64,000 nucleotides of DNA from JAWXBA01 sp048499805 (GCA_048499805.1 JASNZF010000004.1:248001-312000), one strand, 5' to 3'. Counted from the first letter of the stretch, positions 1 to 8,708 are shown. Notes: a model not told the origin generated them from the sequence alone. Numbers and translations are program-made.

Positions 1-1070
1 GGGACTCGCCGGCCGGCCACCGTGAGGTCGACCAGCTGGGGGGCGTGGGGGTTGTCGTAGTTCCAGATGTCATGGTGAACCGTCTGGAAGTGCCAGATCC
101 GCCGGCCGGTCTTCGCGTCGAGGGCCAGGATGCTGGTGGCGAAGAGGTTGTCACCGGCCCGGAAGCCGCCGAAGTAGTCGATCGTGGGCGGGTCGGTGGG
201 GACGTAGACGATGCCGCGCTCGAGATCGGCAGAGAGCGGGGCCCAGGCCGAGATGTTGCCGGTGTGCTTCCAGGCGTCGGTCTTCCAGGTGTCGTGGCCG
301 AACTCCCCGGGCTTGGGGATCACGTTGAAGGTCCAGAGGTGCTTGCCGGTGCGGCCGTCGTAGGCCAGCACGTTGCCGGGGACGTTCTCCTGGCGGGTCT
401 GGTAGTACCCCTGCTCATGCGAGTTGCCGATGACGACCACGCCATTGACCACGATGGGCGGGGAGGAGTTGGTGATGTAGCCAACTTCGGGTGGATAGCC
501 CTTCTCGCGGTCGTGCGGCCAGGGCCCGAGGTTGTCGAGCAGGTCCACCGTCCCGTTGGTGCCAAAACTGGCAATCGGTCGTCCGGTCTCGGCATCGAGC
601 GCATGCAGGAAGAAGGCGGGGGAGACGACATAGATCCGGCCACGGCCGTCCACGACGTCGTAGGCCACCCCCTTGCCATAGTCCTTGCGCATCGAGTCGT
701 GCCAGCGCTTGGTCTCCGGCTCCCGAAACATCCACAATGTCTCGCCGGTGGCCGGGTCGATCGCCACCACCGTCCGCCGGCTCCCGGCCACGCTGAAGAG
801 CTTGCCCTCGGCGTAGATCGGCGTGGCGCGCAGGAGCGACTCCTGGTCCGGACTGTAGTTGTCCGCCCGCCAGAGCCAGGCCACCTCGAGGTCCTTGAAG
901 TTCTCGGCGGTGATCTGGTTCAGCGGGGAGTACCGGGTGCTGGCGGCGTCGGCGCCCCAGGCGGTCCATTGAGCGGGCGGGGTGGCCTGGGCCTGCGCGA
1001 GGGTGGCGGCACCCACCGCCGCCAGGAGGGCCACGCCACCCCCGGCCAGTCGGTTCCTCATTCGGTTCAC
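1..1070 (-). CDS. PQQ-dependent dehydrogenase (quinoprotein), 3' end outside the window
   Basis: About 356 residues of the N-terminal part are visible; the gene runs off the left edge. After a signal peptide ending near AQAQA, the protein shows the family opening (WTAWGADAASTRYSPLNQI) and tryptophan-docking propeller repeats such as VVAIDPATGETLWMF and VLAYDGRTGKHLWTF, as in periplasmic PQQ glucose/alcohol dehydrogenases. I chose the GTG at 1070 because GGAGGA sits 4 nt upstream and because it overlaps the stop of the NHL gene as GTGA. An in-frame ATG at 1061 is the alternative but lies 13 nt from that site. Co-transcribed behind the NHL-repeat gene. The substrate cannot be told without the C-terminus; a heme c domain could be fused downstream. 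Confidence 0.85.
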   Translation of the reverse strand, partial: MNRMRNRLAGGGVALLAAVGAATLAQAQATPPAQWTAWGADAASTRYSPLNQITAENFKDLEVAWLWRADNYSPDQESLLRATPIYAEGKLFSVAGSRRTVVAIDPATGETLWMFREPETKRWHDSMRKDYGKGVAYDVVDGRGRIYVVSPAFFLHALDAETGRPIASFGTNGTVDLLDNLGPWPHDREKGYPPEVGYITNSSPPIVVNGVVVIGNSHEQGYYQTRQENVPGNVLAYDGRTGKHLWTFNVIPKPGEFGHDTWKTDAWKHTGNISAWAPLSADLERGIVYVPTDPPTIDYFGGFRAGDNLFATSILALDAKTGRRIWHFQTVHHDIWNYDNPHAPQLVDLTVAGRRV

Positions 1071-2086
1071 GGATTCCTCCTGACGTAGCGGCGAAGTGAT
1101 CTGGAACCGACCTCGGCCCCGTAGATGTTGCCCTGTGCGTCCACCGCGACCCCCTCGGCGAAACTGGTGCCCGCCGCATCGGGGTTGGGCTCCGGGTCGG
1201 GAATGAACGCCGTGACCCAGCCGGTGCGGGCGCTGCCGATGTACATGCCCCGCCTCCATCCCGGGTTCCTCCGGGTATTGGACTCGGAGTCCGCGGCGTA
1301 GAGCACGTCGTTGGCATCGATGAAAATCCCGCTCGGCCGCCCAAACTGGGTCCAGGTGGCCAGATGGGTGCCCTCCTGGTCGAAGATCTGGATCCGGCTG
1401 TTGCCGCGGTCGGCCACGAAGAGCCGGCCCTGGGAGTCCATGGCCAAGGCGTGCGGGTCGCGGAACTGCCCCGGTCCATAGCCCGGGGTGCCCCATTCCT
1501 TCAGGAAGGTCCCATCGGCAGCCAGCTTGACGATCCGGCTGTTGCCGTCGGGCTCGTGGCCGTCGGCCACGAAGATGGAGCCATCGGGGGCCACCAGCAC
1601 CGCGGAGGGCTTGTTAAAGTGCCGCGGCCCGCTCCCCGGCACTCCCTTCTCGCCCAGGGTCATGAGGAGGGTCCCGGCGGGGCTGAACTTGTAGATGACA
1701 TGTCCCAGCCCGGGTTGCGGGGCGCCATAGCCCACCGCGTCGGTCACCCAGACGTTGCCCGACCGGTCCACATGGAGCCCGTGCGGCCAGGCAAACAGGC
1801 CCGCGCCGAAGCTCCGCACCACCTGCCCGGCCGGGTCGAGGAGCAGGATCGGGTCGACCGGACTCCCGGCGCAGAGATTGGCCCCGCACCGTTCCGCCAC
1901 CCAGACCTGGCGACCGTCCGGGGCGGTCCAGATGGCGCTGGTGGCGCCCCAGGTCCGGCCGGCTGGGAGGGTGCCCCAAGGGGCGCCCTCATATGGGTTG
2001 GGAGCCGTCATCTGGGCTTTCAGGGCCCCGGTCATTGTCAACATGCCCAGGAGACCCGGCCCGAACAGGCGGAGACGCAGCCGCAT
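1067..2086 (-). CDS. Secreted NHL-repeat beta-propeller protein
   Basis: 339 residues with an N-terminal signal (hydrophobic LFGPGLLGMLTMTGA, probable cleavage at ALKAQ). At least five NHL-type blades can be read, for example WPHGLHVDRSGNVWVTDA, PSAVLVAPDGSIFVADG, DPHALAMDSQGRLFVADRG and GVAVDAQGNIYGAE. The layout resembles the lyase half of peptidyl-glycine alpha-amidating enzymes, a common misannotation for bacterial NHL proteins, so I do not assign an enzyme. It is the first gene of a pair with the PQQ-dehydrogenase (GTGA overlap). Both are periplasmic propellers, so a shared role in extracellular substrate oxidation is plausible but unproven. Confidence 0.8.
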   Translation of the reverse strand: MRLRLRLFGPGLLGMLTMTGALKAQMTAPNPYEGAPWGTLPAGRTWGATSAIWTAPDGRQVWVAERCGANLCAGSPVDPILLLDPAGQVVRSFGAGLFAWPHGLHVDRSGNVWVTDAVGYGAPQPGLGHVIYKFSPAGTLLMTLGEKGVPGSGPRHFNKPSAVLVAPDGSIFVADGHEPDGNSRIVKLAADGTFLKEWGTPGYGPGQFRDPHALAMDSQGRLFVADRGNSRIQIFDQEGTHLATWTQFGRPSGIFIDANDVLYAADSESNTRRNPGWRRGMYIGSARTGWVTAFIPDPEPNPDAAGTSFAEGVAVDAQGNIYGAEVGSRSLRRYVRRNP

Positions 2087-2197
2087 GGCAGATCCTCATA
2101 TTGTGGCGGAGCGGCGAGGCGGGAACGGTTCACCCCACCGAGATTCCTAATCTGGCCCCGTTTCGGCGGGGAGGCCAGTCCCGGGGCGGGGGGACGG

Positions 2198-2249
2198 TGG
2201 GTCGGCGGGTCAGCGGGTCAGCGGGTCAGTGGGTCAGTGGGTCAGTGGG
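2198..2249. repeat. 8-bp short tandem repeat covering an M20 peptidase stop codon
   Basis: Six consecutive units of (C/T)GGGTCAG (2198-2245; the first ends in GG) plus a partial seventh. The M20 stop codon (minus strand, 2226-2228) lies in the fourth unit, and the last residues of that protein are read from the repeats. The unit is not a multiple of three, so any copy-number change alters the C-terminus. Confidence 0.9.
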
Positions 2250-3404
2250 CTTGGGAGACTGGTGGGCGAACTCTACGGCGGTGGCCACGAGCACGTTCAC
2301 GCAGGGTTCCAGGGAGTCGATCTCCACGTACTCATCGGCTTCGTGCAGCCCCTTGCCGGAAGGGCCATGCGCGATGGTGGGGATGCCCCCCTCCGCCACG
2401 TAGATGTTGTTGTCCGCGATTCCCATCAGGCCGGCCAGGACGGGAGGCCGCCCGTGGACGCGGGCGTAGGCGGCCTGGAAGGCCGCCACGGCCGGGTCGG
2501 TTCGCTGCATCACGAAGGGGAGATAGGCTGGCGGCGGGGTCTCGATGGTGACGGTGGACTCCAGGCCCAGTGATTCGACCAGCTCTTCCAGCTGGGCCAC
2601 CGCCAGGTCCCGGGTTTCACCGGGCACGAGCATCCGGGTCACGATCACCTCGCACCGTTCGGGCACCACCACGGCGTACTCCCGGTAGCCCCCGTCGATC
2701 TTGAGGGTGCTGCAACCCGCGCGACCAAGGAGGGGGTGGCTGGCGAGCGGCAGTCGGGGCAGGGCCGCCACGATCCTGGCGGCGTCGTCCACCGCATTGA
2801 TCCCCTTCTCCGGGTGGAGCAAGGCGTGGGTGCTGCGGCCCTGCACGAGGATGCGGTACAGGATCTTGCCGGGCTGGGCCAGCGGCACGGGGTCTTCAGC
2901 GCTCCGGCCCGAGAACGGTTCCGGCAGCAGCATCAGGGTGCTGGCGCCGAGCTCGGTGCCCAGCAGGGCCCGGGCGCCGGTGCCGAGGCCCTCCTCGTCC
3001 ACGGTGGCGGCAAAGCCGATCCGCCCGAGCCGGGGGTGGAGCGTAGTGTCAGCCAGGAGCCGGCCAAAGGCCGCCAGGGCGCAGGCCACGCCGGACTTCA
3101 TGTCGAGGGCACCGAGGCCGTACAGGCGCCCGTCTCGCCGGGTGGGGGTCCACGGATCCGAGGTCCAGCCGGTGGCGGCCGCGACGGTGTCGAGGTGTCC
3201 GGTGAAGGTGAGGAAGCTGTTGGCGGGTCCGACCCGGACGGCGCAGTGGACGTTGGGCCGGCCGGGTGCCACCACCTGCCAGACGGGTTCGATGCCCAGG
3301 GTGCGGATCTGGTCACCGATGACGTCTGCCAATTCCCCCTCGTGGGGGGCCACGGAGTTGATCCGGACCATGGCCTCGGTCAGGTCGAGCGGGGACGGCG
3401 TCAT
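2226..3404 (-). CDS. M20-family metallopeptidase / deacylase
   Basis: 392 residues. The M20 signature is complete: FTGHLDT (His70, Asp72), the bridging Asp101 in LGALDMKSG, the catalytic VDEEG (Glu137/Glu138) and a late HGPSGKGLHEADEY. The family includes acetylornithine deacetylase, succinyl-diaminopimelate desuccinylase and dipeptidases; this copy lacks features that would fix the substrate. No signal peptide, so cytoplasmic. Start set at ATG 3404 (MTPSPLDL) with GAGG about 5 nt upstream; a longer frame to 3473 would overlap the fucosidase end. It lies 25 bp behind the fucosidase gene in the same direction. Its C-terminus is encoded by an 8-bp tandem repeat. Confidence 0.88.
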   Translation of the reverse strand: MTPSPLDLTEAMVRINSVAPHEGELADVIGDQIRTLGIEPVWQVVAPGRPNVHCAVRVGPANSFLTFTGHLDTVAAATGWTSDPWTPTRRDGRLYGLGALDMKSGVACALAAFGRLLADTTLHPRLGRIGFAATVDEEGLGTGARALLGTELGASTLMLLPEPFSGRSAEDPVPLAQPGKILYRILVQGRSTHALLHPEKGINAVDDAARIVAALPRLPLASHPLLGRAGCSTLKIDGGYREYAVVVPERCEVIVTRMLVPGETRDLAVAQLEELVESLGLESTVTIETPPPAYLPFVMQRTDPAVAAFQAAYARVHGRPPVLAGLMGIADNNIYVAEGGIPTIAHGPSGKGLHEADEYVEIDSLEPCVNVLVATAVEFAHQSPKPTDPLTH

Positions 3405-3429
3405 GACACCCTCGATGCGGTTGGCCGGA

Positions 3430-4791
3430 TCACCTGGCAAAGAGGCGGACGGCCACTGGGGTGGGCGGGGCAAGAGACGCCGCGATCGTGAGGCGGATGC
3501 GCCGGCACGGACGCGGGCTGAATGTCGTCACCCGCTTGTACCCGATCGTCGTGCCCGAAGCGAGCGCCTCCCATCCATAGGTGCTCTCTCCTTCCAGGTG
3601 CCAGCGGGACACGACCTGGCCGGATCGCACATCTTCCATCAGAATCGCTGTCCCCACCTGCTCCGGTCTCGCCAGCGCAATGGTCCCGCTCGGCTGGCCT
3701 TCCGCGACCCAGGTCACGGTAGCGCCGTCCGCCAGGTCCTGCGCAAAGCGTTCGGTCAGCGCCTGACGCATGCCTGCCAGGCGGGCCACGTCGGTTTCGT
3801 GGAGCAACCCTGCCGTGGTCGGGGGAACATTGAGCAGCAGCTTGGAGTTGCGGCCCACCGAGGTGTCGTAGAGCCGGACCAGGTCGTCCACGCTCCGGAC
3901 GCGTGCGTCCTGCTCGGGGTGCCAGAACCACCCGGGCCGGATCGAAGTGTCCGTCTCGCCGGGGCGCCAGACGGTGCCGAACGGATCTCCCTCTTGCAGC
4001 ATGCGCTCGACTTGCGGTCCCGTGGCCCCGGGGAAGGGGACCACGGCGGGATCCACGGTGCTCCAGTTGGTCTCACCAGCCACCCCACGCTCGTTGCCGA
4101 TCCAGCGAAGGTCGGGGCCGGCGTCGGAGAAGATCACCGAGTCGGGCTGGAGCTGCTTCACGAGCCCCCAGTATCGGGGCCAGTCGTACACCTGGCGGCG
4201 GCCCGAGGGACCCTCGCCGTTGGCGCCATCGAACCAGACCTCGTGCACCGGCCCGTAACGGGTCAGCAGCTCGGTGAGTTGATCGCAGTAGAAGTCGGAG
4301 TACTGGTCGGAGCCGTAGACCGGGGCATTGCGATCCCAGGGCGAGAGGTAGAGCCCAAGCCGGAGGCCGTCGGCTCGGCAGGCGTCGGCCAGCTCCCGCA
4401 CCACGTCGCCGTTGCCGCCGCGGAAGGGCGAGGAGGCCACGGAGTGCCGGGTGGTGGCGGTGGGCCAGAGGCAGAACCCATCGTGATGCTTGGCGGTCAG
4501 CACCACCGCCCGGAAGCCGGCGGCACGGGCGGCGCGGGTCCACTGGCGGGCGTCGAAGGCGGTGGGATTGAAGATGGCGGGCGATTCATTGCCATCACCC
4601 CATTCCCGGTTGGTGAAGGTGTTGACCCCGAAGTGGGCAAAGAGCGCCAGTTCGTCCTGCTGCCAGAGCAACTGGGCTGCGGAGGGCACCGGCCGTCGGG
4701 AGAGCGGCAGACGACCCAGGCGGGGTCCGAGCGCGGCAAGTGCCCCAACGGCCAGGAACTCGCGTCGGCTGAAGTGGTGCCGTCGGGACAT
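3430..4791 (-). CDS. Tat-exported GH29 alpha-L-fucosidase
   Basis: 453 residues from ATG 4791, which has AGGAGG 6 nt upstream. The N-terminus RRHHFSRREFLAVG carries a twin-arginine motif and a hydrophobic stretch, so export folded. GH29 hallmarks follow: LFAHFGVNTFTNREWG, AKHHDGFCLWPT, LGLYLSPWDRN and the nucleophile region EVWFDGANG, whose Asp is the catalytic nucleophile in the family. A smaller beta-rich C-terminal part follows the barrel. It should release alpha-L-fucose from glycans in the periplasm or outside. First gene of a likely two-gene unit with the M20 peptidase. Some GH29 members have other glycosidase specificities. Confidence 0.9.
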   Translation of the reverse strand: MSRRHHFSRREFLAVGALAALGPRLGRLPLSRRPVPSAAQLLWQQDELALFAHFGVNTFTNREWGDGNESPAIFNPTAFDARQWTRAARAAGFRAVVLTAKHHDGFCLWPTATTRHSVASSPFRGGNGDVVRELADACRADGLRLGLYLSPWDRNAPVYGSDQYSDFYCDQLTELLTRYGPVHEVWFDGANGEGPSGRRQVYDWPRYWGLVKQLQPDSVIFSDAGPDLRWIGNERGVAGETNWSTVDPAVVPFPGATGPQVERMLQEGDPFGTVWRPGETDTSIRPGWFWHPEQDARVRSVDDLVRLYDTSVGRNSKLLLNVPPTTAGLLHETDVARLAGMRQALTERFAQDLADGATVTWVAEGQPSGTIALARPEQVGTAILMEDVRSGQVVSRWHLEGESTYGWEALASGTTIGYKRVTTFSPRPCRRIRLTIAASLAPPTPVAVRLFAR

Positions 4792-4943
4792 TGGGCCCTC
4801 CTGGCGAGTGGCGTGCGATCGAGAGGGAAGGATGCGCCCGGGGACGGGAGCCCGCAACCATCCGGCAGGGATGGCGAGCATGCCGGTCGGGCACTAATCT
4901 GGAGTGGTCCCCCGCAATGACCGTCCCGCCCGATGGAGCGCCC

Positions 4944-5357
4944 ATGCCGCCACAGCAAGCCGAGCCAAGCCAGAAGAACGCGGTCATCGCCCACACGATG
5001 CTGCTCGGCGGAAGCACGGTGGTCGCCCTGGTGCTCTTCCTGGCGGGTCCCATGATCGAGGACCTTGAGGTGGTCGGCCATGCGCTGGTGGGAGTGTCCG
5101 TCATCGTCCACCTTGTGGCCTGGATGCTTCTCCGCCCGAGGGTGGCCCCACGCCCGGCCACCATGTCCGAGGCCGACTATTGGTCGGACAGGGAACGGTT
5201 CGGGCGGGCAACGATGCTGTGGGCGGTCGCGGAAGGGGGGACCTTCCTGGCGCTCGTCGGCTGGTTGTTCAGCGGCAACATTTCCGCGATGGTGGTGGCG
5301 GCGGTGGGCATCGGCATCCTGGTCATGTACCGCCCCGGTGTCCTGACGGGCCGGTAG
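4944..5357 (+). CDS. Four-helix integral membrane protein, unknown function
   Basis: 137 residues from the ATG at 4944 (preceded by GGAGC), or 146 from ATG 4917. Four hydrophobic helices are visible: one around MLLGGSTVVALVLFLAG, one around HALVGVSVIVHLVAW, one around AEGGTFLALVGWLF and one around SAMVVAAVGIGILVMY. I recognise no conserved motif. The gene is divergent from the fucosidase and 37 bp ahead of the SRPBCC gene on the same strand, so they may be co-transcribed. Confidence 0.7.
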   Translation: MPPQQAEPSQKNAVIAHTMLLGGSTVVALVLFLAGPMIEDLEVVGHALVGVSVIVHLVAWMLLRPRVAPRPATMSEADYWSDRERFGRATMLWAVAEGGTFLALVGWLFSGNISAMVVAAVGIGILVMYRPGVLTGR

Positions 5358-5393
5358 GTCGGGCCCGTTGTTGGGGCCAGAAAGGAGCACGGT

Positions 5394-5828
5394 GTGCCAG
5401 ACATTCTGATGGACTTCCCCGTGTCGGCTCCGCCTGCCACGGTCTTTGCAGCCATCACGACTCCGGCCGGGCTCGACCAGTGGTGGACCCTGACCTCAGC
5501 GGGAACCGCTGAGCCGGGCGCGGTCATGACCCTCGGGTTCGGCCCCGAGTACCAGTGGACGGCGCGGGTGACGCGGTGCGTGGCCGACCGGGAGTTCGAG
5601 CTGGAGTTGGTGGACGCGATGCCCGACTGGGCTGGCACGAGAGTGGGATTCCGGCTGGCGGCCACCGCGTCCGGTGGCACCCGCGTACAATTCCACCATG
5701 CCGGCTGGGCCGAGGCCGGGGATCACTTCCGGACCTCGGCGTTCTGCTGGGCGATGTACCTGCGGATCATGAAGCTCGGCGTTGAGCAGGGGCTCCAGGT
5801 TCCCTACGAGCACCGACTGGCGGTGTAG
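5394..5828 (+). CDS. SRPBCC (AHSA1/START-like) domain protein
   Basis: 144 residues starting at GTG 5394, with AAAGGAG upstream. The sequence has the AHSA1 pattern: VSAPPATVFAAITTPAGLDQWW at the N-terminus (shown only in part as the hallmark FAAITTPAGLDQWW), a central GTRVGF strand and a C-terminal amphipathic helix YLRIMKLGVEQGL. Such proteins form a hydrophobic cavity for small ligands; no ligand can be named. Single-domain, cytoplasmic. It faces the MerR gene tail to tail (22 bp apart). Confidence 0.8.
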   Translation: MPDILMDFPVSAPPATVFAAITTPAGLDQWWTLTSAGTAEPGAVMTLGFGPEYQWTARVTRCVADREFELELVDAMPDWAGTRVGFRLAATASGGTRVQFHHAGWAEAGDHFRTSAFCWAMYLRIMKLGVEQGLQVPYEHRLAV

Positions 5829-5849
5829 CGGGAGGGGTGCCGCGGCGCC

Positions 5850-6581
5850 CTACTCCGCCGCCTTGGCAGCCTTCGTCGCGGCGCCGATGTACTCGAACAG
5901 CTTCGGGTCGATGCCGCTCTGCTCGCGGACCGTCGGCTCCTCGCGATACATCGTCATGATCGCCCGGTTGATCGCTGGATCCCCGTTCGTCATCTCGTCG
6001 ACCAGCTCCATCCAGCGGCGGGCCAACCGCTGCACGCCGGGGTCGGTTGCGGGGGTGCCCCTGGCCATCGCCGCCTGGACCTTGGCGATCAGCCCCGGCC
6101 ACTCCGCCTCGACCTCCTTGATGCGTGCCTCGCCGACCGCCTCGCGGCGCGCGTCCAGCTGCTTGAGCTGGTCGGGGGTGTAGTACTTCTCGATCATGGT
6201 CATCATCTCCATCGTCTGGGTGAACTGCTCCATCGAAATCGGTCCTGCCGCCTTCAACTGCCCGGCAAGCGCCGTCAACCGGGCATGGAGACGCTCCTGT
6301 GCCTCGATCTGGTCCTTCAGCCGGGCCAGGTGCAGCTCGAGGATGGCTCCCGGCGTGAACTCGGGCATGGACAGGCATTCCCGGATCTGCTCCAGGGTGA
6401 ATCCGAGCTGGCGCAACGAGAAGACCTGGTGGAGCCGGCGAATGTCGGCCTCACCGTAGAGCCGGTACCCCGCGCTGGTGCGTGCCGACGGGGAGAGGAG
6501 GCCGATCTGGTCGTAGTGGTGCAGGGTGCGCACCGTGATCCCTGTTTCCTTGGCCAGTGCGCCGATTTTCCAGGTCCGCAT
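5850..6581 (-). CDS. MerR-family regulator with TipAS-like effector domain
   Basis: 243 residues. The N-terminal winged helix is typical (WKIGALAKETGITVRTLHHYD, quoted in part as TGITVRTLHHYDQIGLLSP), followed by RLYGEADIRRLHQVFSLRQL and a dimerisation coiled coil. From about residue 110 the helical TipAS-like domain follows (MEKYYTPDQL type: MIEKYYTPDQLKQL; RWMELVDEMTNGDP). TipAS domains bind peptide antibiotics or other ligands and lead to activation. ATG 6581 is the start; the open frame further upstream would run through the promoter. Its own promoter (6620-6650) has the MerR-type long spacer and a perfect dyad, so autoregulation is very likely. Confidence 0.92.
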   Translation of the reverse strand: MRTWKIGALAKETGITVRTLHHYDQIGLLSPSARTSAGYRLYGEADIRRLHQVFSLRQLGFTLEQIRECLSMPEFTPGAILELHLARLKDQIEAQERLHARLTALAGQLKAAGPISMEQFTQTMEMMTMIEKYYTPDQLKQLDARREAVGEARIKEVEAEWPGLIAKVQAAMARGTPATDPGVQRLARRWMELVDEMTNGDPAINRAIMTMYREEPTVREQSGIDPKLFEYIGAATKAAKAAE

Positions 6582-6619
6582 GGGTGGCTCCGCCGGAGGG
6601 TGAATCCCGCCGTGAACCC

Positions 6620-6650
6620 ATCTTACACCCTGACGTTGCGTCAGGGTCAA
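6620..6650 (-). promoter_or_regulatory. MerR-type autoregulated promoter with 19-bp spacer and dyad
   Basis: Reading the minus strand: -35 TTGACC (6645-6650), a 19-nt spacer (6626-6644), -10 TAAGAT (6620-6625). A perfect inverted repeat with arms ACCCTGACG and CGTCAGGGT around 3 nt (6627-6647) fills the spacer. An over-long spacer with a centred dyad is the hallmark of MerR-regulated promoters. It lies 39 nt upstream of the MerR start codon. Confidence 0.88.
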
Positions 6651-6832
6651 GGGGTGCCCTGGTGCTCTGGCGACGGTTTGCGTGGCGTTCCACCCCGAAC
6701 CGTCTGAAACCGTGCTGCACACCCCTCTCGTCCGGGGGGCGCGGCACGGTGGCTGGTTGCGCCGAGCCTCGCCGGGCGGCAGATTCGCGCAGCCTGGGGC
6801 ACCCAACAGCCGGGCGATCCGTGGGAGGGTCC

Positions 6833-7417
6833 ATGTACGGCGTCTACCTGTTCAGCGCGGTCCTCGGCGGGGGGATGGTGCTCTTTTCCCTGCTGACCGG
6901 TGGGGATGATGGGGCCGGTGGCGACCTCGAAGTGGATGGCGCCGAGGGCCCGGGTGGTCATGGCCACCTGGGTGGGGACCTGCTGCTCGGCCTGTTCCGG
7001 ATCCGAAACCTGACCTTCCTGCTGGCGGGATTCGGCATCACGGGCGTTCTTGGCACCTGGCTTGGCGCAGGCAAGTGGGCGACGGCGCTGCTGGCCGGGG
7101 CAGTCGGCGTCACGAGCATGCTCCTGGTGCACGGGGTCTTCACCTGGCTTCGGTGGACCGACAGCGGCACGGATGTCTTCAGCGACCAGGACCTCGAGGG
7201 AACCTTCGCCCGGGTGGTCGTGCCGATGACGACCACGACGCGGGGCCGGGTGTCCTGTGTCGCGTCTGGCCGGCAGCTCTACCTGACGGCACAGCTGGAC
7301 GCGGGGGGCGGGGAACGACTCGAGGTCGGCACCCCGGTGGTGATCCTGCGGATGCGGGGTGGCGTGGCCGAGGTGGCGCCCGCCCCGAGCCTGGAGCTTT
7401 CCTCTTCCTCTGATTGA
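6833..7417 (+). CDS. NfeD/YuaF-like membrane protein paired with flotillin
   Basis: 194 residues from ATG 6833 (GGGAGGG 3-9 nt upstream). It has a first helix MYGVYLFSAVLGGGMVLFSLL, here noted by its core LFSAVLGGGMVLFSLL, an acidic Gly-rich loop, two further helices (FLLAGFGITGVLGTWLG and ATALLAGAVGVTSMLL) and a C-terminal OB-like beta domain (DLEGTFARVVVPM, GRVSC, LEVGTPVVILRM). This is the NfeD-like partner found next to flotillins, where it helps assemble membrane microdomains. It lies 7 bp ahead of the flotillin gene. Confidence 0.8.
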   Translation: MYGVYLFSAVLGGGMVLFSLLTGGDDGAGGDLEVDGAEGPGGHGHLGGDLLLGLFRIRNLTFLLAGFGITGVLGTWLGAGKWATALLAGAVGVTSMLLVHGVFTWLRWTDSGTDVFSDQDLEGTFARVVVPMTTTTRGRVSCVASGRQLYLTAQLDAGGGERLEVGTPVVILRMRGGVAEVAPAPSLELSSSSD

Positions 7418-7424
7418 GGCACAC

Positions 7425-8708
7425 ATGGATCCCATCGTGATGGCGATCGCCGCGGGCATGGCCCTCCTGGTGGTGGGCGCGCTGACGCTGGTCGTGAAGT
7501 CGCTGATCGTGATCTGCCTGCCCAACGAGATGGTCGTCGTGACCGGCCGGAAGCGGATCACCAAGGACGGCCGCGAGGTGGGTTACCGGGTGCTGCATGG
7601 CGGCCGCACCCTCCGGATCCCGATCATCGAGCGGGTCTCACGACTGGACCTGACCACCATTCCGATCGAGGTGTCGATCAAGAACGCCTATTCCAAGGGC
7701 GGCATCCCGCTGCTGGTGCAGGGCATCGCCAACGTGAAGGTGAGCGGCCGCGACCCGGTGGCCGACAACGCGGTGGAGCGGTTGCTGGACAAGCCGTTTG
7801 GCGAGGTGATGCAGATCGCCAAGGACACCCTCGAGGGCAACCTGCGCGGTGTCCTGGCGACGCTCACCCCCGAGGAGGTCAACGAGGACCGGCTCAAGTT
7901 CGCGCAGCAGCTGATCGAGGAGGCCGACGAGGACCTCAAGAAGCTCGGACTGGAGCTGGACACCCTCAAGATCCAGAACGTGACCGACGAGGTGAACTAC
8001 CTCGACTCGATCGGCCGTGAGAAGACCGCCCACATCCTCAAGGTGGCGCGGGCCGCCGAGGCGCAGCGCAGTTCCGAGGCGGAGCAGATCGAGGCGGCGG
8101 CCCGCCAGGCCGCCCAGGTGGCCGCCATCCAGGCCGACCTGAAGATCGCGGAGGAGAACAACCGGCTGCGGGTGCGCCGGGCCGAGCTCGAGGCGGAGGC
8201 GCTGGCGCGGGAGGCCGAGGCCAAGGTGTCCGGCGAGAAGGCCCGGGTGGTGGCGGAACAGTCGCTGCAGCAGGAGCGGATCGGGCTGGAGCAGCGGCGG
8301 CTCGAGGCCGACGTCCTCCTGCCGGCCAATGCCGACCGCGAGGCCGCCGAGCAGCGCGCCAAGGGCTCCGCCGCCAAGATCACCGAGGACGGCCGGGCCC
8401 GGCTTTTCGTGCTGGAGGAGACGATCAAGCTCTACCTCAACGCCGGTTCGCAGGCGGAGCGGATCTTCATCCTCAACATGCTGCCCGACATCATCAAGGA
8501 GATCACCGGGGCGGTGGACGGGATGTCGATCGACAAGGTGACGGTGATCGACTCCGGCGGCGGCAAAGGCGTGGCGAATGCCGCCGGCCAGCTGCCGACC
8601 GCCATCATCCAGCTCACCGAGCAGATCGAGGCGGCGACGGGCATCAACATCCTGAGCCGGCTTGGACGGAGCGGCGCCGAGGCGGCGCCCGCCGTGACGG
8701 AGGGGTAG
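7425..8708 (+). CDS. Flotillin-like SPFH protein
   Basis: 427 residues from ATG 7425 (GAGG about 6 nt upstream). One N-terminal helix (AIAAGMALLVVGALTLVV) is followed by an SPFH/band-7 domain (VVVTGRKRI, VEVSIKNAYSKGG-type strand, FGEVMQIAKDTLEGNLR) and a long EA-rich coiled coil at about 205-320 (AEAQRSSEAEQIEAAARQ..., EALAREAEAKVSGEKARVVAEQ). The C-terminal part includes MLPDIIKEITGAVDGMSID. Flotillins scaffold lipid microdomains at the inner membrane. The conserved NfeD-like neighbour supports the call; a PP2C phosphatase follows. Confidence 0.92.
   Translation: MDPIVMAIAAGMALLVVGALTLVVKSLIVICLPNEMVVVTGRKRITKDGREVGYRVLHGGRTLRIPIIERVSRLDLTTIPIEVSIKNAYSKGGIPLLVQGIANVKVSGRDPVADNAVERLLDKPFGEVMQIAKDTLEGNLRGVLATLTPEEVNEDRLKFAQQLIEEADEDLKKLGLELDTLKIQNVTDEVNYLDSIGREKTAHILKVARAAEAQRSSEAEQIEAAARQAAQVAAIQADLKIAEENNRLRVRRAELEAEALAREAEAKVSGEKARVVAEQSLQQERIGLEQRRLEADVLLPANADREAAEQRAKGSAAKITEDGRARLFVLEETIKLYLNAGSQAERIFILNMLPDIIKEITGAVDGMSIDKVTVIDSGGGKGVANAAGQLPTAIIQLTEQIEAATGINILSRLGRSGAEAAPAVTEG

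Noticed and set aside
2701..4920. A 739-codon plus-strand open frame over the peptidase and fucosidase
   Set aside because: Both minus-strand genes have full catalytic motifs; the plus frame has none.
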